Shown one piece after another: positions 47,846 to 61,822 of a stretch of DNA of 64,000 bases. Position numbers and translations under genes: made by a program. The number at the start of each line of letters is the position of its first letter. Positions within the stretch are counted from its first letter, which is position 1. Origin of the DNA: Cucumis sativus (Eukaryota > Streptophyta > Magnoliopsida > Cucurbitales > Cucurbitaceae); NCBI RefSeq assembly GCF_000004075.3, contig NW_022279559.1, forward strand, positions 248,001 through 312,000. Reading direction: 5' to 3'. Below the pieces are notes generated by a model. It made no database searches. It worked only from the letters and a program-made list of their open reading frames with translations, and was not told the origin of the DNA.

Positions 47846-50018
47846 TGTAGATACCGTATTTTGTCTTATATTTATTTATTAAAAAAGAAAAAAGAAAAGA
47901 AAAAAAGATTAAAAAAGAAATTAAATTTGAATTTGAATTTGAATTTGAATCTTAAATTTATATTTTAAAAACAATAATAATAATAATAATAAATATATTT
48001 AAAAATAAATAATAAAAATAAAAATAAAAGGTTTGATTTCCTTCCTATTTTTTCTCAACCATCCCTTTTTCTTCGTCATCACTCTCCACTTTCTCCCACT
48101 CTATCACTTTCTCCCACTCTCCCACTTTCTTCCTATTTCTCTGTAATTTGCACTCCATCTCGTGATCTAAAAAAAACAATGGAGCTTGCCCTATAAAAAG
48201 GAAAGAGGAAAAAGAAAGGAGGAGGATCTTTTTTTTTTATTATTGGAGGATTTAGAAAGAGGTGAAGAGTGAAAGAAGATCAAAAGGAATAACCTTTGGC
48301 ATTGAAGGGCAGACCTGCTGGTAAGTTTTTTTTCTTTTTCCTCTTTCTATTCTTATTCTTGTTTAATGATTTTTTTTTTCTTGTTTGATATACTGCTTTT
48401 AATTATGAACTATCGTGTTCATCATTTTACCATCATTTAACATGTTAATTTTATTATTTGTATCTTTCTTAATACTGAGCATTCTACCTTCCATTCTATA
48501 TTAAATTTTTTATTTTTTATTTTTAAATATTGAGCATTCTGTTCCGTATTAATTTCTTTTTAAATATTGGGTATCCATTCTGTTTTGTGTTAATTTCTTT
48601 TTAATGTTGGGTATCCATTCTGTGTTAATTTTCTTTTATTACTAGGCATCCATTCTGTGTTAATTTCTTTATAATTAATTAGCATCATATATTTGTATTT
48701 GGATACTCATTCTTCATTGACACCCATTTTACAGTTAATTACTTATATCCATATGGCATCATTCTTCATTGGCATCCATTTTACCGTTTTTGTTAATTAC
48801 TTTATCCATGTATCCATATGACATACTCTGTTAATAATTACTGTTATCCATATATTATCCATGTTAATAATTATGCATGATATAATTAAATTTTGGCAAC
48901 AACCATTTTTCATTTGGCCTATTAATTAATTAGCAACTTTATGTGACATTTTCATTCCCTCATTCTAATTATTTGCATGATGTATTAATTAATCAGTATG
49001 CATATGTGGCTATAATTATTTGATATTTATTTTGGTGTGATTATTTATTCGCAATATTATTTATTTGCATATTGGGCCAAACCTACTTTAGCATTCAACT
49101 GTTAATTATTATTTGATATCCATTTGGCCTCGTTTAATTATGCATTAATCAATTATTTTGCATCCTGCATTAATCAATTATTTTGCATCATTTTGAATTA
49201 ATTAATTATGTTGCATGTGTTGTATTAATTAATTATCTTGCATCCTACATTAATATCTTTTACATTTTGCATATATTATCAATGTATTTATTTTATCTCA
49301 GTATATTACACCTAAGTATTTTTCAAATTTCATAATGTTTTGTCATTGTTATTATTTTTTTTTATAATAATGTAAATTGGAGAAAAAGTATTGTTTTTTA
49401 TGGATTTTATAATTTAAAATCCATAAATACATGAAATTTTTCCGTTTGAAATTTAATTAATAGATTATTTTTTTAAAATTAACACATTTCATATTTTAAA
49501 TGAAACTGAGTAGTATTTTCTATGAATTTATTAATTCTAGATATATGAAATTTTTCATTAAACACCTATGATAGAGATTAAAATATCAAGTGTTGGTATC
49601 TTAATATTCTTAAGGTGAATAAAAATATTTTTAAAACAAAAATAAACTTAATATTTCTAATGGCTCTTATGCCACTCATAATCATCAATTCATGCTTAGG
49701 TTTTACTTTCTTCGATATGAATTGATAAACATGGGACATTTAAACAAAACCTAAATAAAATTTTATTTTGTGAACCTCTATAATTTAATTTAAAAGATAA
49801 AATTGGGTAACCATTTTTTGGGTGTTGTAGGGTGCTAACACCTTCCCTACACACAATTGACTCCCGAACTTAAATCTCTGAATGTACGTAGACCATTTTT
49901 TTTTTTTTTTTGGGTGACCAATCACACCCTAGTATGGTTGGTGGCGACTCCAAAATTATTTATTAAAATTAAATAAACGGGGAGGTCGGCCGCTCCGCGT
50001 AGCGATCACGTCGCGACA
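47846..50018 (+). repeat. 3' LTR of the Tat-type element
   Basis: 2173 bp, TG...CA ends, same TATA box at about 48191. It ends TCGCGACA where the 5' LTR has TCACGACA. Directly after it unit 3 resumes at TGATCGTGGAG. Confidence 0.95.
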
Positions 50019-52342
50019 TGATCGTGGAGAATTTAGTCGTTGACTGGGAGTGGGTTATTTTCAAGTATTTTCTTATTAATCTATGTATGCTATTATAGTA
50101 TGCCATGATTTCAAAAAATTCCAATATGAGTGTTTCTTGAACTACATGTTAGAAATAATTTTAAAATATGACTTTTGGTTTCCATGTACTCTTATATTTT
50201 GGAGCGAACCCGAACTTATTAATCATGATTTAAATGACAACTGGTTTAAAAGGATACCCCTTGATCTGTAATTAAACTTGGATGGTTTGAATGGCCTCTT
50301 CTAAAAGTATGTGTCTGATCTTTCAGGACTGAAAACGACTTTACGAAAATGTATTTCTGACCATGATTGACTTTTAAACATGAAATATGTGATCCTAATG
50401 AATGTTGGTGATTTACCCATAAGTTATGCAAATGTGTTTTGGTAGCGCCACACCTATGGTTGTTAGGGGATTTCAAGGCTGAAATAGGTCGTGGCCAGAG
50501 ATTCAGGAGCCTGAGAATAGGTGAGGACGTGGATGAAGGATTGTGATTGGCTTCTAGCCTAGCTCAACCCACATGATGGATGGCTCTATGTGCACATAGG
50601 AGCGTAGATATGGGGGTTGCTACTACGGTAGGTACTAAGTATGCATGAGCTCAGTTTGACCACGTGTTTTCCTGTCGATATGGATCGCGTGTGAACTATT
50701 CTCGACCGTGTATTTAGTATTCTATCATGCTTGGATTGGATGCAGGTTGCTACTGTGGCAGATACTAAATATGCGTGAGCTTAGTCTAGTCGCGTGTTTA
50801 TTTGTGGATATGGATATCGTGTGAGCTATTATCGGTCGTGTATTTAGTATTCTACCATGGTTGGTTGGATGGATGTCGCTATTGTGGCAAGTACTAAATG
50901 TACTCGAGCTTGTTTTGCCACGTGATTTTTCTTGATCGTTTGCGAGCTATTATTATCTCGACCGTATATTTAGGCGCTCTGCTATGGCCGACCCTCATAT
51001 GGTACTGGTTTGTTGGCAAATACTTGCGATTTATCGTAATATGTGATAGTGACGTTTCAATTATTAATTCATTATCGATTCCTTATTTAAACAGTTGTTA
51101 GAGTATGTTTACGAGCTTTAATTCTAAAAGAAATAGAGAAAAACAGTTTCAATGTATATACTTAAGTTTTATATATATTGCACCATGGGGTGGTTAGAAG
51201 TAGCGATTGTAAAATTATGGCATGTATTTGAGAGATCTCTTAGTGGACTGTAATTCCTCTGTAACTAAATTCCTTGTTTGGATATAAACTCTTATTGAGA
51301 CTCTAGACTAGCTTGGATGAGTGTGTATGAGACGCACTCAATGCGGTTATGAGTCTGAAGATTATAATTAAGTATAGAATTCTCTTTTAAACTCTTTTAT
51401 CACTTTCTCTACCTTCAATGTCAAACCACTCACTTTCTCTCTCATTCCTCTCTATTTTTCCCATTCACCATCCGTATATACCCACAAACAAGCTCTAATT
51501 TACAGTGTTAAAATAATTTAATTTTGATTAATGAATTCATTTTAAAACAAAAACATGAAAATCAAATCTAAAATATAAACAAACCTCTGCTCCTTCATTG
51601 TCCGCCATTAACTCATCTTCTTCTAAATTCCTCTTAGCATTTGATCCTAATATATTATTGAAGAGATGTCTTGTTTGATGATACATTTTTTTTGCAAAAC
51701 CCCCATTGAATAAACTAATGAATTCTTAACCCTACCTGTTCAATTTTTTCTAAATTTCTCCCTTCATATATTCCTCACCAATTTCCTAATTTTCTCAACC
51801 CATCTCCTCCTCTCCATTTTCTCTTCTTTTTTTTTTCCATCCAAACACAATTTTTCTCTTGACAATCTGAAATACCAATTCAAAATAAACTTATCTCATA
51901 ATTGTAATTATAAAAAAAAGCAATAAAACATATCTATAACCACAAACTTCATCTCTTTTATAATATATCAAAAACTACCGAGGGAGATTGACCAAACACA
52001 CATGTGACAAAACTGCTCGCAACTTGAATAATAATGTGATATATTCACAAAATTTCTTCTACACGGTAGGATTATATGATAAATGTAAAACGCATAAATA
52101 ATTATGTGAATAAACACAAAAGGCGTTAATAAACTTTATTGATCTCGTTGTTGAAAATAATGACGAAAGAAGCACCCAACGACACATAAGGTAGAACCTT
52201 TGTATAAAGAAACAACAAATTATATTGAATGAAGAAAATGAAAGGGAATTTAGATTTTCCTTTCTAAAATGTTAATTAATCAAATCATTTATAGTTGATC
52301 CCACCATTTTCCAGCTGTCAACTTTAAATTCCTGGTCAATTA

Positions 52343-52866
52343 TCAAGCGCCTAGTTTGGACTTGAGTTTTTCTGCAGTACAAACACATAAAAAATCAAAA
52401 ATCTCACACAAGAAAACAAAAAAAGATTAAAAGAAATAAAAGTTGGAAGAAATAAACAACTAAATTTAATTTTCGTTAAATTTTGACACATGAAATTTTT
52501 GCCTCGCAACTAAAACTGACCACACACAATAAAATTAACTATTGTCTTGATATAACAAAAAAAAAAAAAAAAAAAACCATTTCTCCAGAGATTGAAGACA
52601 ATACCAACAACTTCATTTTTCATGCAATCTTTATCACATATAGGATCACACAAATCGTTAGCAACGCCTTTTGTCGTGCATGTTTTCTTGCACGTTTCTA
52701 CACATGATTTGTATTGAGGCTCTAGATTGGATATTTCGTTAAACAAAGTATTAGATTTCCTCTCAATCTCAGCATCCCTTTCAGCGGTCATGTGTGCCTT
52801 AGAGAATTGCAGTGATCCCACCACAACAATGGACATAAAGAAAACAATCGTAATGGTTTTTGCCAT
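52343..52866 (-). CDS. Ole e 6-like secreted protein, copy 4
   Basis: Exon 1 52866-52578, proposed exon 2 52371-52343. The spliced protein is identical to copies 2 and 3. Unspliced, it would share the aberrant long tail of copy 3, because the A run is of similar length. Confidence 0.8.
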
Positions 52867-54400
52867 TTTTTAGTTTTATCTTTTAGTAATTAAGCCTACT
52901 TTTTTCCCTTATGGCTTTATCGTATGAGAAAACGAGGGAAGACCATTTTATAGCAATTTTCGTTGTTAAATTTAGATCATTGAGCGAAAAGTAGGTTTTT
53001 ATCTCTCTATAAATATTTGTAACAAGTGGTGAATATTTGTTTGTTCTCTAAAAACCAGTTTTTGTTCCTTAATTAACACGTGAATAGAGGAAGAAATGGT
53101 AACGATAGCAAATAAAATGTCGGTGTTGACTAAATATGGTGTCTCAATTTAAAGGAGATCAATCAAAATAATGAAAACATATGTAGCTTAGATCGAGTGT
53201 GTAAACTCAAAGGTAAGGTTGACATTAATTTTATGGTTTCACGAACAAATAATTGATGTGGATAAATTAGCTTTACCAAACAATAAAATTATACTAATTA
53301 TTTCGAAGCAGTCTTAATTATGTTGTAAAAAAACAGAAAAGAAAGAAAGAAAGAAAAAAGGCGTGGTTTAATAGAGAGTGCAACGAGTCAATTATATAGA
53401 ATTTAAACACCCATGACAAAAATAATCATAAACATACCTCAAACCCCCTATTTATTGAAGGCATTAATATGATTTAAATTTGACACAAAATAAAATACAA
53501 AAAAGTATCATTCCTCTTCTCAGCACTTCAAACACTCAACACACATACACACATATAGGCTGCAACATATAATTATTAACACAAAAACCCACAAACATTG
53601 TTTTATTTAAAAAGATAACTTTGGTTTTCAAGGAGCGACACCATGAAGCTTAGTTTATATCGGTCCCAATACAATGGACATCAATAATCGTGGCTTCTTT
53701 CGGTTTGAAGTCAATGAGTTTTAAGCAAATTTGGCAAATTAACTTGGATTTGAATTTTATAGCGATATCAAATTCTTTTAGAATATCATCCCCTAAAATC
53801 ATGACTAACATAAATTCAATATTTTCAAATTATTTATAGTCATCAATATTTATTTTATGAGTTGAATTGAAAATTTGCGTTGAAATATCTCCAAATTTTG
53901 AATTTAGAATTATATTCATCCCTAAAATCGTGCATTTAACATAATAACAACTTGAAATTAAGATTTTTATGGGACGTTGTTTTTTTAATTACATTAATAT
54001 TTAATTTTATTTTCATTTGGCAGGATATTTCTGGGTTTGCCTACGACTTTCTTTTACGGTTGAGTTGCTTTTCTTTTACTGTTATCATTTAGCGTTATGT
54101 GTCATGGCACTACAACGTGTGAAGACTACGTTCGATGGAAGATGGATTGGAATTTTCCAATATATTGACTACCACGTGGTTGATGTAAATGTTCCATGTT
54201 CATCTTCGTATTAAGAATTTATACAATGCATTCAAGGTAGACTTTTCCAATCTTCAGATCTTTCTGTATATCGGTTGACTCTTTATTTAGTACGGATGCA
54301 ACAATTCAAACCTTGGCTTGTTCGAATTGTTGAAGAAATAGACATGTATTGGCTTAAATATGTTGGTTTTTTCGAATTTTTCCAATAATGATTTAGTGGT

Positions 54401-55609
54401 TGTCGCCACGTGCCCGAGATGACGCGGAGCGACCGATGTCCTCAAAAGAGTTAGTGTTTTTTTAAAAAAAAAAAACAGTCGCCACCAATCTTTTTTACGG
54501 TGTGATTGGACATCAAAATAAAGTAAACAGTTTTAAAAATATGGTCTGCGAAAAATAGAGATGAGTTCGGGAGTCATTTGTGTGTGAGGAAGGTATTAGC
54601 ACCCCACAACACCCATTTAGAAAACGGTTGGCAAATTTCAAATCTCGAATTGAAAATAATTTTTTATTTATTTTAAAACTAATGTCTTATTTTACCCCTC
54701 ATTACTCCAATATTTAAGCAATGATCTCATAAAATAAGTGGAATAATATTCCCTTAATTAGTCGGTATATTGAAGGAAACTTCTCACCTTAAGAAAAAGA
54801 AAAATTATTACAATTTCTCAAAGTATATCATGGGCTAGTCTTCGAATAAAGATTTTTTTTAAAATATTGATTAAATCCATTTTTTTCTTGAGATCAAATT
54901 TCAGACTCCCAAAGATATTGATCCCTCACCTTAAGAATTCTAGGAAATCGGACTCCCAAATTTCCTAGATTCCTTCATAGTATTTTTCTGTTAGCGAAAT
55001 AAAAGTGTGTTGCTAAAAAAATTGATTAGGATGACTTATGAAGTATAAATTTATATTTTAAACTTTTTTCTAAAAATAAATTAAAAATGATAGTTTCAAA
55101 GTAAAAATTTATAAACGGCTAAAGAAGAAAATTTAAGAAATGATTCAAAATTAGGTCAATAGGAAATAATGCGCAATGAAATCAAATGTATTATACAACG
55201 AATTAAGCAAGTAAGATAAGATTTTGTTTTTTAAAAAAATATTGGGAATCAAATCTTGGACTCCCAAAGAAACGATTCCCTCACCTCAAGAATTTAGAAA
55301 TAACGAATTCCAGATATTTTTAATTGCATCGTCGAATTTCTTTTAGAATGGTAAAATGTAAAGATAAATATGATGTAAGAAAAAAGAACAATTAACTGAT
55401 ATAAAATACCGTGGCAATATTGGTAAGCATAAAAGAAATATTCATGAATTTAATATTACATGATAATAAATATTGTGCATGCAAGAAAAATATGTTAAAA
55501 TAAATAAGAAAATAAATAAAAACCATCACCAACCAAAAAAGGATAGAAGAAAGAAAGGAAAGTTTTTAAAAAAAAATTAAAAATGATAGTTTCAAAGTAA
55601 AAATTTATT
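54401..55609 (-). mobile_element. Antisense LTR relic in unit 4
   Basis: Counterpart of 24553-25761, differing by single bases (GACGCGGAGCGACC where other units have GACGTGGAGCGACC). Confidence 0.55.
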
Positions 55610-58562
55610 AAAACTGTCAAGTATAACAAAACTGCAGGGGTCAAGTAAGGTTGTTTTTGTAGTAGTGCCATTACATTTTAATGTCAGATTTGAATTTTGG
55701 AAGAGGTCAAGCCGCTGTCTAGCCCACTTGAATTGAAATAGTGTTTGAGAAAGCTTTGGATCAATTTTGTTGAGATTTTGCAAGTACGTAAGATTGTATT
55801 TAATCCCTATCAATTGTTGGTTTCAAATTGTGGATGCTCAATTTGTTTTGGATGTTAGGGTTGAGTTTCAAGGGACTAAAAACCATATTGTCCTACGGTT
55901 TAAAAGCGTAAATTTATGGCGCCTTCAATTGTGATACTTAATTGGAGTTGGAAGTGACTTTTCGACTTAAGGTTGGCTTAAGTTGCGGGTACCCCCATTG
56001 TGTAAAAATTTTGTATTTGAAGGCTTGAGGGATGTAGGATAAAATCTATGCTAAAAATAAGGCATCTTGGGAGTAGTTCAATTTGAGGAGTGGAGGATCA
56101 GGGTCACTGAAACATAAAATAGCTTGAGTTGATATTATAGAACGCTTTGGGGATAGTTATGTCATGATCTGAACATGTGAGGATAACTTAGTGGCCTGAT
56201 AAATCATTGTTTTCATATCAATCTGAAGTAGGGAAAGCTTATGATCGTGGAGAATTTAGTCGTTGACTGGGAGTGGGTTATTTTCAAGTATTTTCTTATT
56301 AATCTATGTATGCTATTATAGTATGCCATGATTTCAAAAAATTCCAATATGAGTGTTTCTTGAACTACATGTTAGAAATAATTTTAAAATATGACTTTTG
56401 GTTTCCATGTACTCTTATATTTTGGAGCGAACCCGAACTTATTAATCATGATTTAAATGACAACTGGTTTAAAAGGATACCCCTTGATCTGTAATTAAAC
56501 TTGGATGGTTTGAATGGCCTCTTCTAAAAGTATGTGTCTGATCTTTCAGGACTGAAAACGACTTTACGAAAATGTATTTCTGACCATGATTGACTTTTAA
56601 ACATGAAATATGTGATCTTAATGAATGTTGGTGATTTACCCATAAGTTATGCAAATGTGTTTTGGTAGCGCCACACCTATGGTTGTTAGGGGATTTCAAG
56701 GCTGAAAGAGGTCGTGGCCAGAGATTCAGGAGCCTGAGAATAGGTGAGGACGTGGATGAAGGATTGTGATTGGCTTCTAGCCTAGCTCAACCCACATGAT
56801 GGATGGCTCTATGTGCACATAGGAGCGTAGATATGGGGGTTGCTACTACGGTAGGTACTAAGTATGCATGAGCTCAGTTTGACCACGTGTTTTCCTGTCG
56901 ATATGGATCGCGTGTGAACTATTCTCGACCGTGTATTTAGTATTCTATCATGCTTGGATTGGATGCAGGTTGCTACTGTGGCAGATACTAAATATGCGTG
57001 AGCTTAGTCTAGTCGCGTGTTTATTTGTGGATATGGATATCGTGTGAGCTATTATCGGTCGTGTATTTAGTATTCTACCATGGTTGGTTGGATGGATGTC
57101 GCTATTGTGGCAAGTACTAAATGTACTCGAGCTTGTTTTGCCACGTGATTTTTCTTGATCGTTTGCGAGCTATTATTATCTCGACCGTATATTTAGGCGC
57201 TCTGCTATGGCCGACCCTCATATGGTACTGGTTTGTTGGCAAATACTTGCGATTTATCGTAATATGTGATAGTGACGTTTCAATTATTAATTCATTATCG
57301 ATTCCTTATTTAAACAGTTGTTAGAGTATGTTTACGAGCTTTAATTCTAAAAGAAATAGAGAAAAACAGTTTCAATGTATATACTTAAGTTTTATATATA
57401 TTGCAGCATGGGGTGGTTAGAAGTAGCGATTGTAAAATTATGGCATGTATTTGAGAGATCTCTTAGTGGACTGTAATTCCTCTGTAACTAAATTCCTTGT
57501 TTGGATATAAACTCTTATTGAGACTCTAGACTAGCTTGGATGAGTGTGTATGAGACGCACTCAATGCGGTTATGAGTCTGAAGATTATAATTAAGTATAG
57601 AATTCTCTTTTAAACTCTTTTATCACTTTCTCTACCTTCAATGTCAAACCACTCACTTTCTCTCTCATTCCTCTCTATTTTTCCCATTCACCATCAGTAT
57701 ATACCCACAAACAAGCTCTAATTTACAGTGTTAAAATAATTTAATTTTGATTAATGAATTCATTTTAAAACAAAAACATGAAAATCAAATCTAAAATATA
57801 AACAAACCTCTGCTCCTTCATTGTCCGCCATTAACTCATCTTCTTCTAAATTCCTCTTAGCATTTGATCCTAATATATTATTGAAGAGATGTCTTGTTTG
57901 ATGATACATTTTTTTGCAAAACCCCCATAAATAAACTAATGAATTCTTAACCCTACCTGTTCAATTTTTTCTAAATTTCTCCCTTCATATATTCCTCACC
58001 AATTTCCTAATTTTCTCAACCCATCTCCTCCTCTCCATTTTCTCTTCTTTTTTTTTCCATCCAAACACAATTTTTCTCTTGACAATCTGAAATACCAATT
58101 CAAAATAAACTTATCTCATAATTGTAATTATAAAAAAAAGCAATAAAACATATCTATAACCACAAACTTCATCTCTTTTATAATATATCAAAAACTACCG
58201 AGGGAGATTGACCAAACACACATGTGACAAAACTGCTCGCAACTTGAATAATAATGTGATATATTCACAAAATTTCTTCTACACGGTAGGATTATATGAT
58301 AAATGTAAAACGCATAAATAATTATGTGAATAAACACAAAAGGCGTAAATAAACTTTATTGATCTCGTTGTTGAAAATAATGACGAAAGAAGCACCCAAC
58401 GACACATAAGGTAGAACCTTTGTATAAAGAAACAACAAATTATATTGAATGAAGAAAATGAAAGGGAATTTAGATTTTCCTTTCTAAAATGTTAATTAAT
58501 CAAATCATTTATAGTTGATCCCACCATTTTCCAGCTGTCAACTTTAAATTCCTGGTCAATTA

Positions 58563-59083
58563 TCAAGCGCCTAGTTTGGACTTGAGTTTTTCTGCAGTAC
58601 AAACACATAAAAAATCAAAATCTCACACAAGAAAACAAAAAAAGATTAAAAGAAATAAAAGTTGGAAGAAATAAACAACTAAATTTAATTTTCGTTAAAT
58701 TTTGACACATGAAATTTTTGCCTCGCAACTAAAACTGACCACACACAATAAAATTAACTATTGTCTTGATATAACAAAAAAAAAAAAAAAAAACCATTTC
58801 TCCAGAGATTGAAGACAATACCAACAACTTCATTTTTCATGCAATCTTTATCACATATAGGATCACACAAATCGTTAGCAACGCCTTTTGTCGTGCATGT
58901 TTTCTTGCACGTTTCTACACATGATTTGTATTGAGGCTCTAGATTGGATATTTCGTTAAACAAAGTATTAGATTTCCTCTCAATCTCAGCATCCCTTTCA
59001 GCGGTCATGTGTGCCTTAGAGAATTGCAGTGATCCCACCACAACAATGGACATAAAGAAAACAATCGTAATGGTTTTTGCCAT
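58563..59083 (-). CDS. Ole e 6-like secreted protein, copy 5
   Basis: Exon 1 59083-58795, proposed exon 2 58591-58563. The spliced product is the same as copies 2-4. The intron is a few bases shorter (ATCAAAATCTCAC where copy 1 has ATCAAAATAACTCAC). The promoter and start are intact although the unit is truncated far downstream of the gene. Confidence 0.8.
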
Positions 59084-60617
59084 TTTTTAGTTTTATCTTT
59101 TAGTAATTAAGCCTACTTTTTTCCCTTATGGCTTTATCGTATGAGAAAACGAGGGAAGACCATTTTATAGCAATTTTCGTTGTTAAATTTAGATCATTGA
59201 GCGAAAAGTAGGTTTTTATCTCTCTATAAATATTTGTAACAAGTGGTGAATATTTGTTTGTTCTCTAAAAACCAGTTTTTGTTCCTTAATTAACACGTGA
59301 ATAGAGGAAGAAATGGTAACGATAGCAAATAAAATGTCGGTGTTGACTAAATATGGTGTCTCAATTTAAAGGAGATCAATCAAAATAATGAAAACATATG
59401 TAGCTTAGATCGAGTGTGTAAACTCAAAGGTAAGGTTGACATTAATTTTATGGTTTCACGAACAAATAATTGATGTGGATAAATTAGCTTTACCAAACAA
59501 TAAAATTATACTAATTATTTCGAAGCAGTCTTAATTATGTTGTAAAAAAACAGAAAAGAAAGAAAGAAAGAAAAAAGGCGTGGTTTAATAGAGAGTGCAA
59601 CGAGTCAATTATATAGAATTTAAACACCCATGACAAAAATAATCATAAACATACCTCAAACCCCCTATTTATTGAAGGCATTAATATGATTTAAATTTGA
59701 CACAAAATAAAATACAAAAAAGTATCATTCCTCTTCTCAGCACTTCAAACACTCAACACACATACACACATATAGGCTGCAACATATAATTATTAACACA
59801 AAAACCCACAAACATTGTTTTATTTAAAAAGATAACTTTGGTTTTCAAGGAGCGACACCATGAAGCTTAGTTTATATCGGTCCCAATACAATGGACATCA
59901 ATAATCGTGGCTTCTTTCGGTTTGAAGTCAATGAGTTTTAAGCAAATTTGGCAAATTAACTTGGATTTGAATTTTATAGCGATATCAAATTCTTTTAGAA
60001 TATCATCCCCTAAAATCATGACTAACATAAATTCAATATTTTCAAATTATTTATAGTCATCAATATTTATTTTATGAGTTGAATTGAAAATTTGCGTTGA
60101 AATATCTCCAAATTTTCAATTTAGAATTATATCCATCCCTAAAATCGTGCATTTAACATAATAACAACTTGAAATTAAGATTTTTATGGGACGTTGTTTT
60201 TTTAATTACATTAATATTTAATTTTATTTTCATTTGGCAGGATATTTCTGGGTTTGCCTACGACTTTCTTTTACGGTTGAGTTGCTTTTCTTTTACTGTT
60301 ATCATTTAGCGTTATGTTTCATGGCACTACAACGTGTGAAGACTACGTTCGATGGAAGATGGATTGGAATTTTCCAATATATTGACTACCACGTGGTTGA
60401 TGTAAATGTTCCATGTTCATCTTCGTATTAAGAATTTATACAATGCATTCAAGGTAGACTTTTCCAATCTTCAGATCTTTCTGTATATCGGTTGACTCTT
60501 TATTTAGTACGGATGCAACAATTCAAACCTTGGCTTGTTGGAATTGTTGAAGAAATAGACCTGTATTGGCTTAAATATGTTGGTTTTTTCGAATTTTTCC
60601 AATAATGATTTAGTGGT

Positions 60618-61822
60618 TGTCGCCACGTGCCCGAGATGACGTGGAGCGACCGATGTCCTCAAAAGAGTTAGTGTTTTTTTAAAAAAGAAAAACAGTCGCC
60701 ACCAATCTTTTTTACGGTGTGATTGGACATCAAAATAAAGTAAACAGTTTTAAAAATATGGTCTGCGAAAAATAGAGATGAGTTCGGGAGTCATTTGTGT
60801 GTGAGGAAGGTATTAGCACCCCACAACACCCATTTAGAAAACGGTTGGCAAATTTCAAATCTCGAATTGAAAATAATTTTTTATTTATTTTAAAACTAAT
60901 GTCTTATTTTACCCCTCATTACTCCAATATTTAAGCAATGATCTCATAAAATAAGTGAATAATATTCCCTTAATTAGTCGGTATATTGAAGGAAACTTCT
61001 CACCTTAAGAAAAAGAAAAATTATTACAATTTCTCAAAGTATATCATGGGCTAGTTTTCGAATAAAGATTTTTTTTAAAATATTGATTAAATCCATTTTT
61101 TCTTGAGATCAAATTTCAGACTCCCAAAGATAATGATCCCTCACCTTAAGAATTCTAGGAAATCGGACTCCCAAATTTCCTAGATTCCTTCATAGTATTT
61201 TTCTGTTAGCGAAATAAAAGTGTGTTGCTTAAAAAATTGATTAGGATGACTTATGAAGTATAAATTTATATTTTAAACTTTTTTCTAAAAATCAATTAAA
61301 AAGGATAGTTTCAAAGTAAAAATTTATAAACGGCTAAAGAAGAAAATTTAAGAAAGGATTCAAAATTAGGTTAATAGGAAATAATGCGCAATGAAATCAA
61401 ATGTATTATACAACGAATTAAGCAAGTAAGATAAGATTTTGTTTTTTAAAAAAATATTGGGAATCAAATCTTGGACTCCCAAAGAAACGATTCCCTCACC
61501 TCAAGAATTTAGAAATAACGAATTCCAGATATTTTTAATTGCATCGTCGAATTTCTTTTAGAATGGTAAAATGTAAAGATAAATGATGTAAGAAAAAAGA
61601 ACAATTAACTGATATAAAATACCGTGGCAATATTGGAAAGCATAAAAGAAATATTCATGAATTTAATATTACATGATAATAAATATTGTGCATGCAAGAA
61701 AAATATGTTAAAATAAATAAGAAAAAAAAATAAAAACCATCACCAACCAAAAAAGGATAGAAGAAAGAAAGGAAAGTTTTTTAAAAAAAATTAAAAATGA
61801 TAGTTTCAAAGTAAAAATTTAT
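60618..61822 (-). mobile_element. Antisense LTR relic in unit 5
   Basis: Counterpart of 24553-25761, complete in this truncated unit. Confidence 0.55.

Larger units (their letters stand above)
38835..50018 (+). mobile_element. Ty3/gypsy LTR retrotransposon, Tat/Ogre type, recently inserted but coding-defective
   Basis: An 11,184-bp element bounded by 2.17-kb LTRs that start TGTAGATACC and end GACA. After the 5' LTR lies a primer-binding-like TGGCGACTCCACTGGGGA (41016-41033), which I recall as typical of Ogre/Tat elements. Then come a gag region, pol remnants in plus orientation, a 3' non-coding region with tandem repeats of about 130 bp, and a polypurine tract just before the 3' LTR. A gag with LEERLRAIEG, LCLVPDLIIPAKFKV and the order gag-pol without a chromodomain fit the Tat lineage. 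No protease core or RNase H is recognisable, and pol has many stops and frame changes, so it must have moved using proteins from another element. The empty site is seen in units 1, 2, 4 and 5. Confidence 0.93.
34729..52134. repeat. Tandem array unit 3, split by an LTR retrotransposon
   Basis: The unit proper is 34729-38834 plus 50019-52134 (about 6.22 kb); the intervening 11,184 bp are the Tat-type element. The left part shares GGCCTGATAAATC with unit 4 (units 1 and 2 have CCTCATAAATC), showing a close link between units 3 and 4. Confidence 0.93.
52135..58354. repeat. Tandem array unit 4 (6.22 kb)
   Basis: Complete unit. It shares GGCCTGATAAATC with unit 3 and the unit 2-4 variants noted above. 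This is the best uninterrupted reference for the empty insertion site (AAAGCTTATGATCGTGG at about 56235). Confidence 0.95.

Noticed and set aside
47642-47968. ORF spanning the last 3' UTR repeat and the start of the 3' LTR
   Set aside because: Composed of repeat and poly-A/T sequence; low-complexity lysine and asparagine-leucine runs, not a protein.
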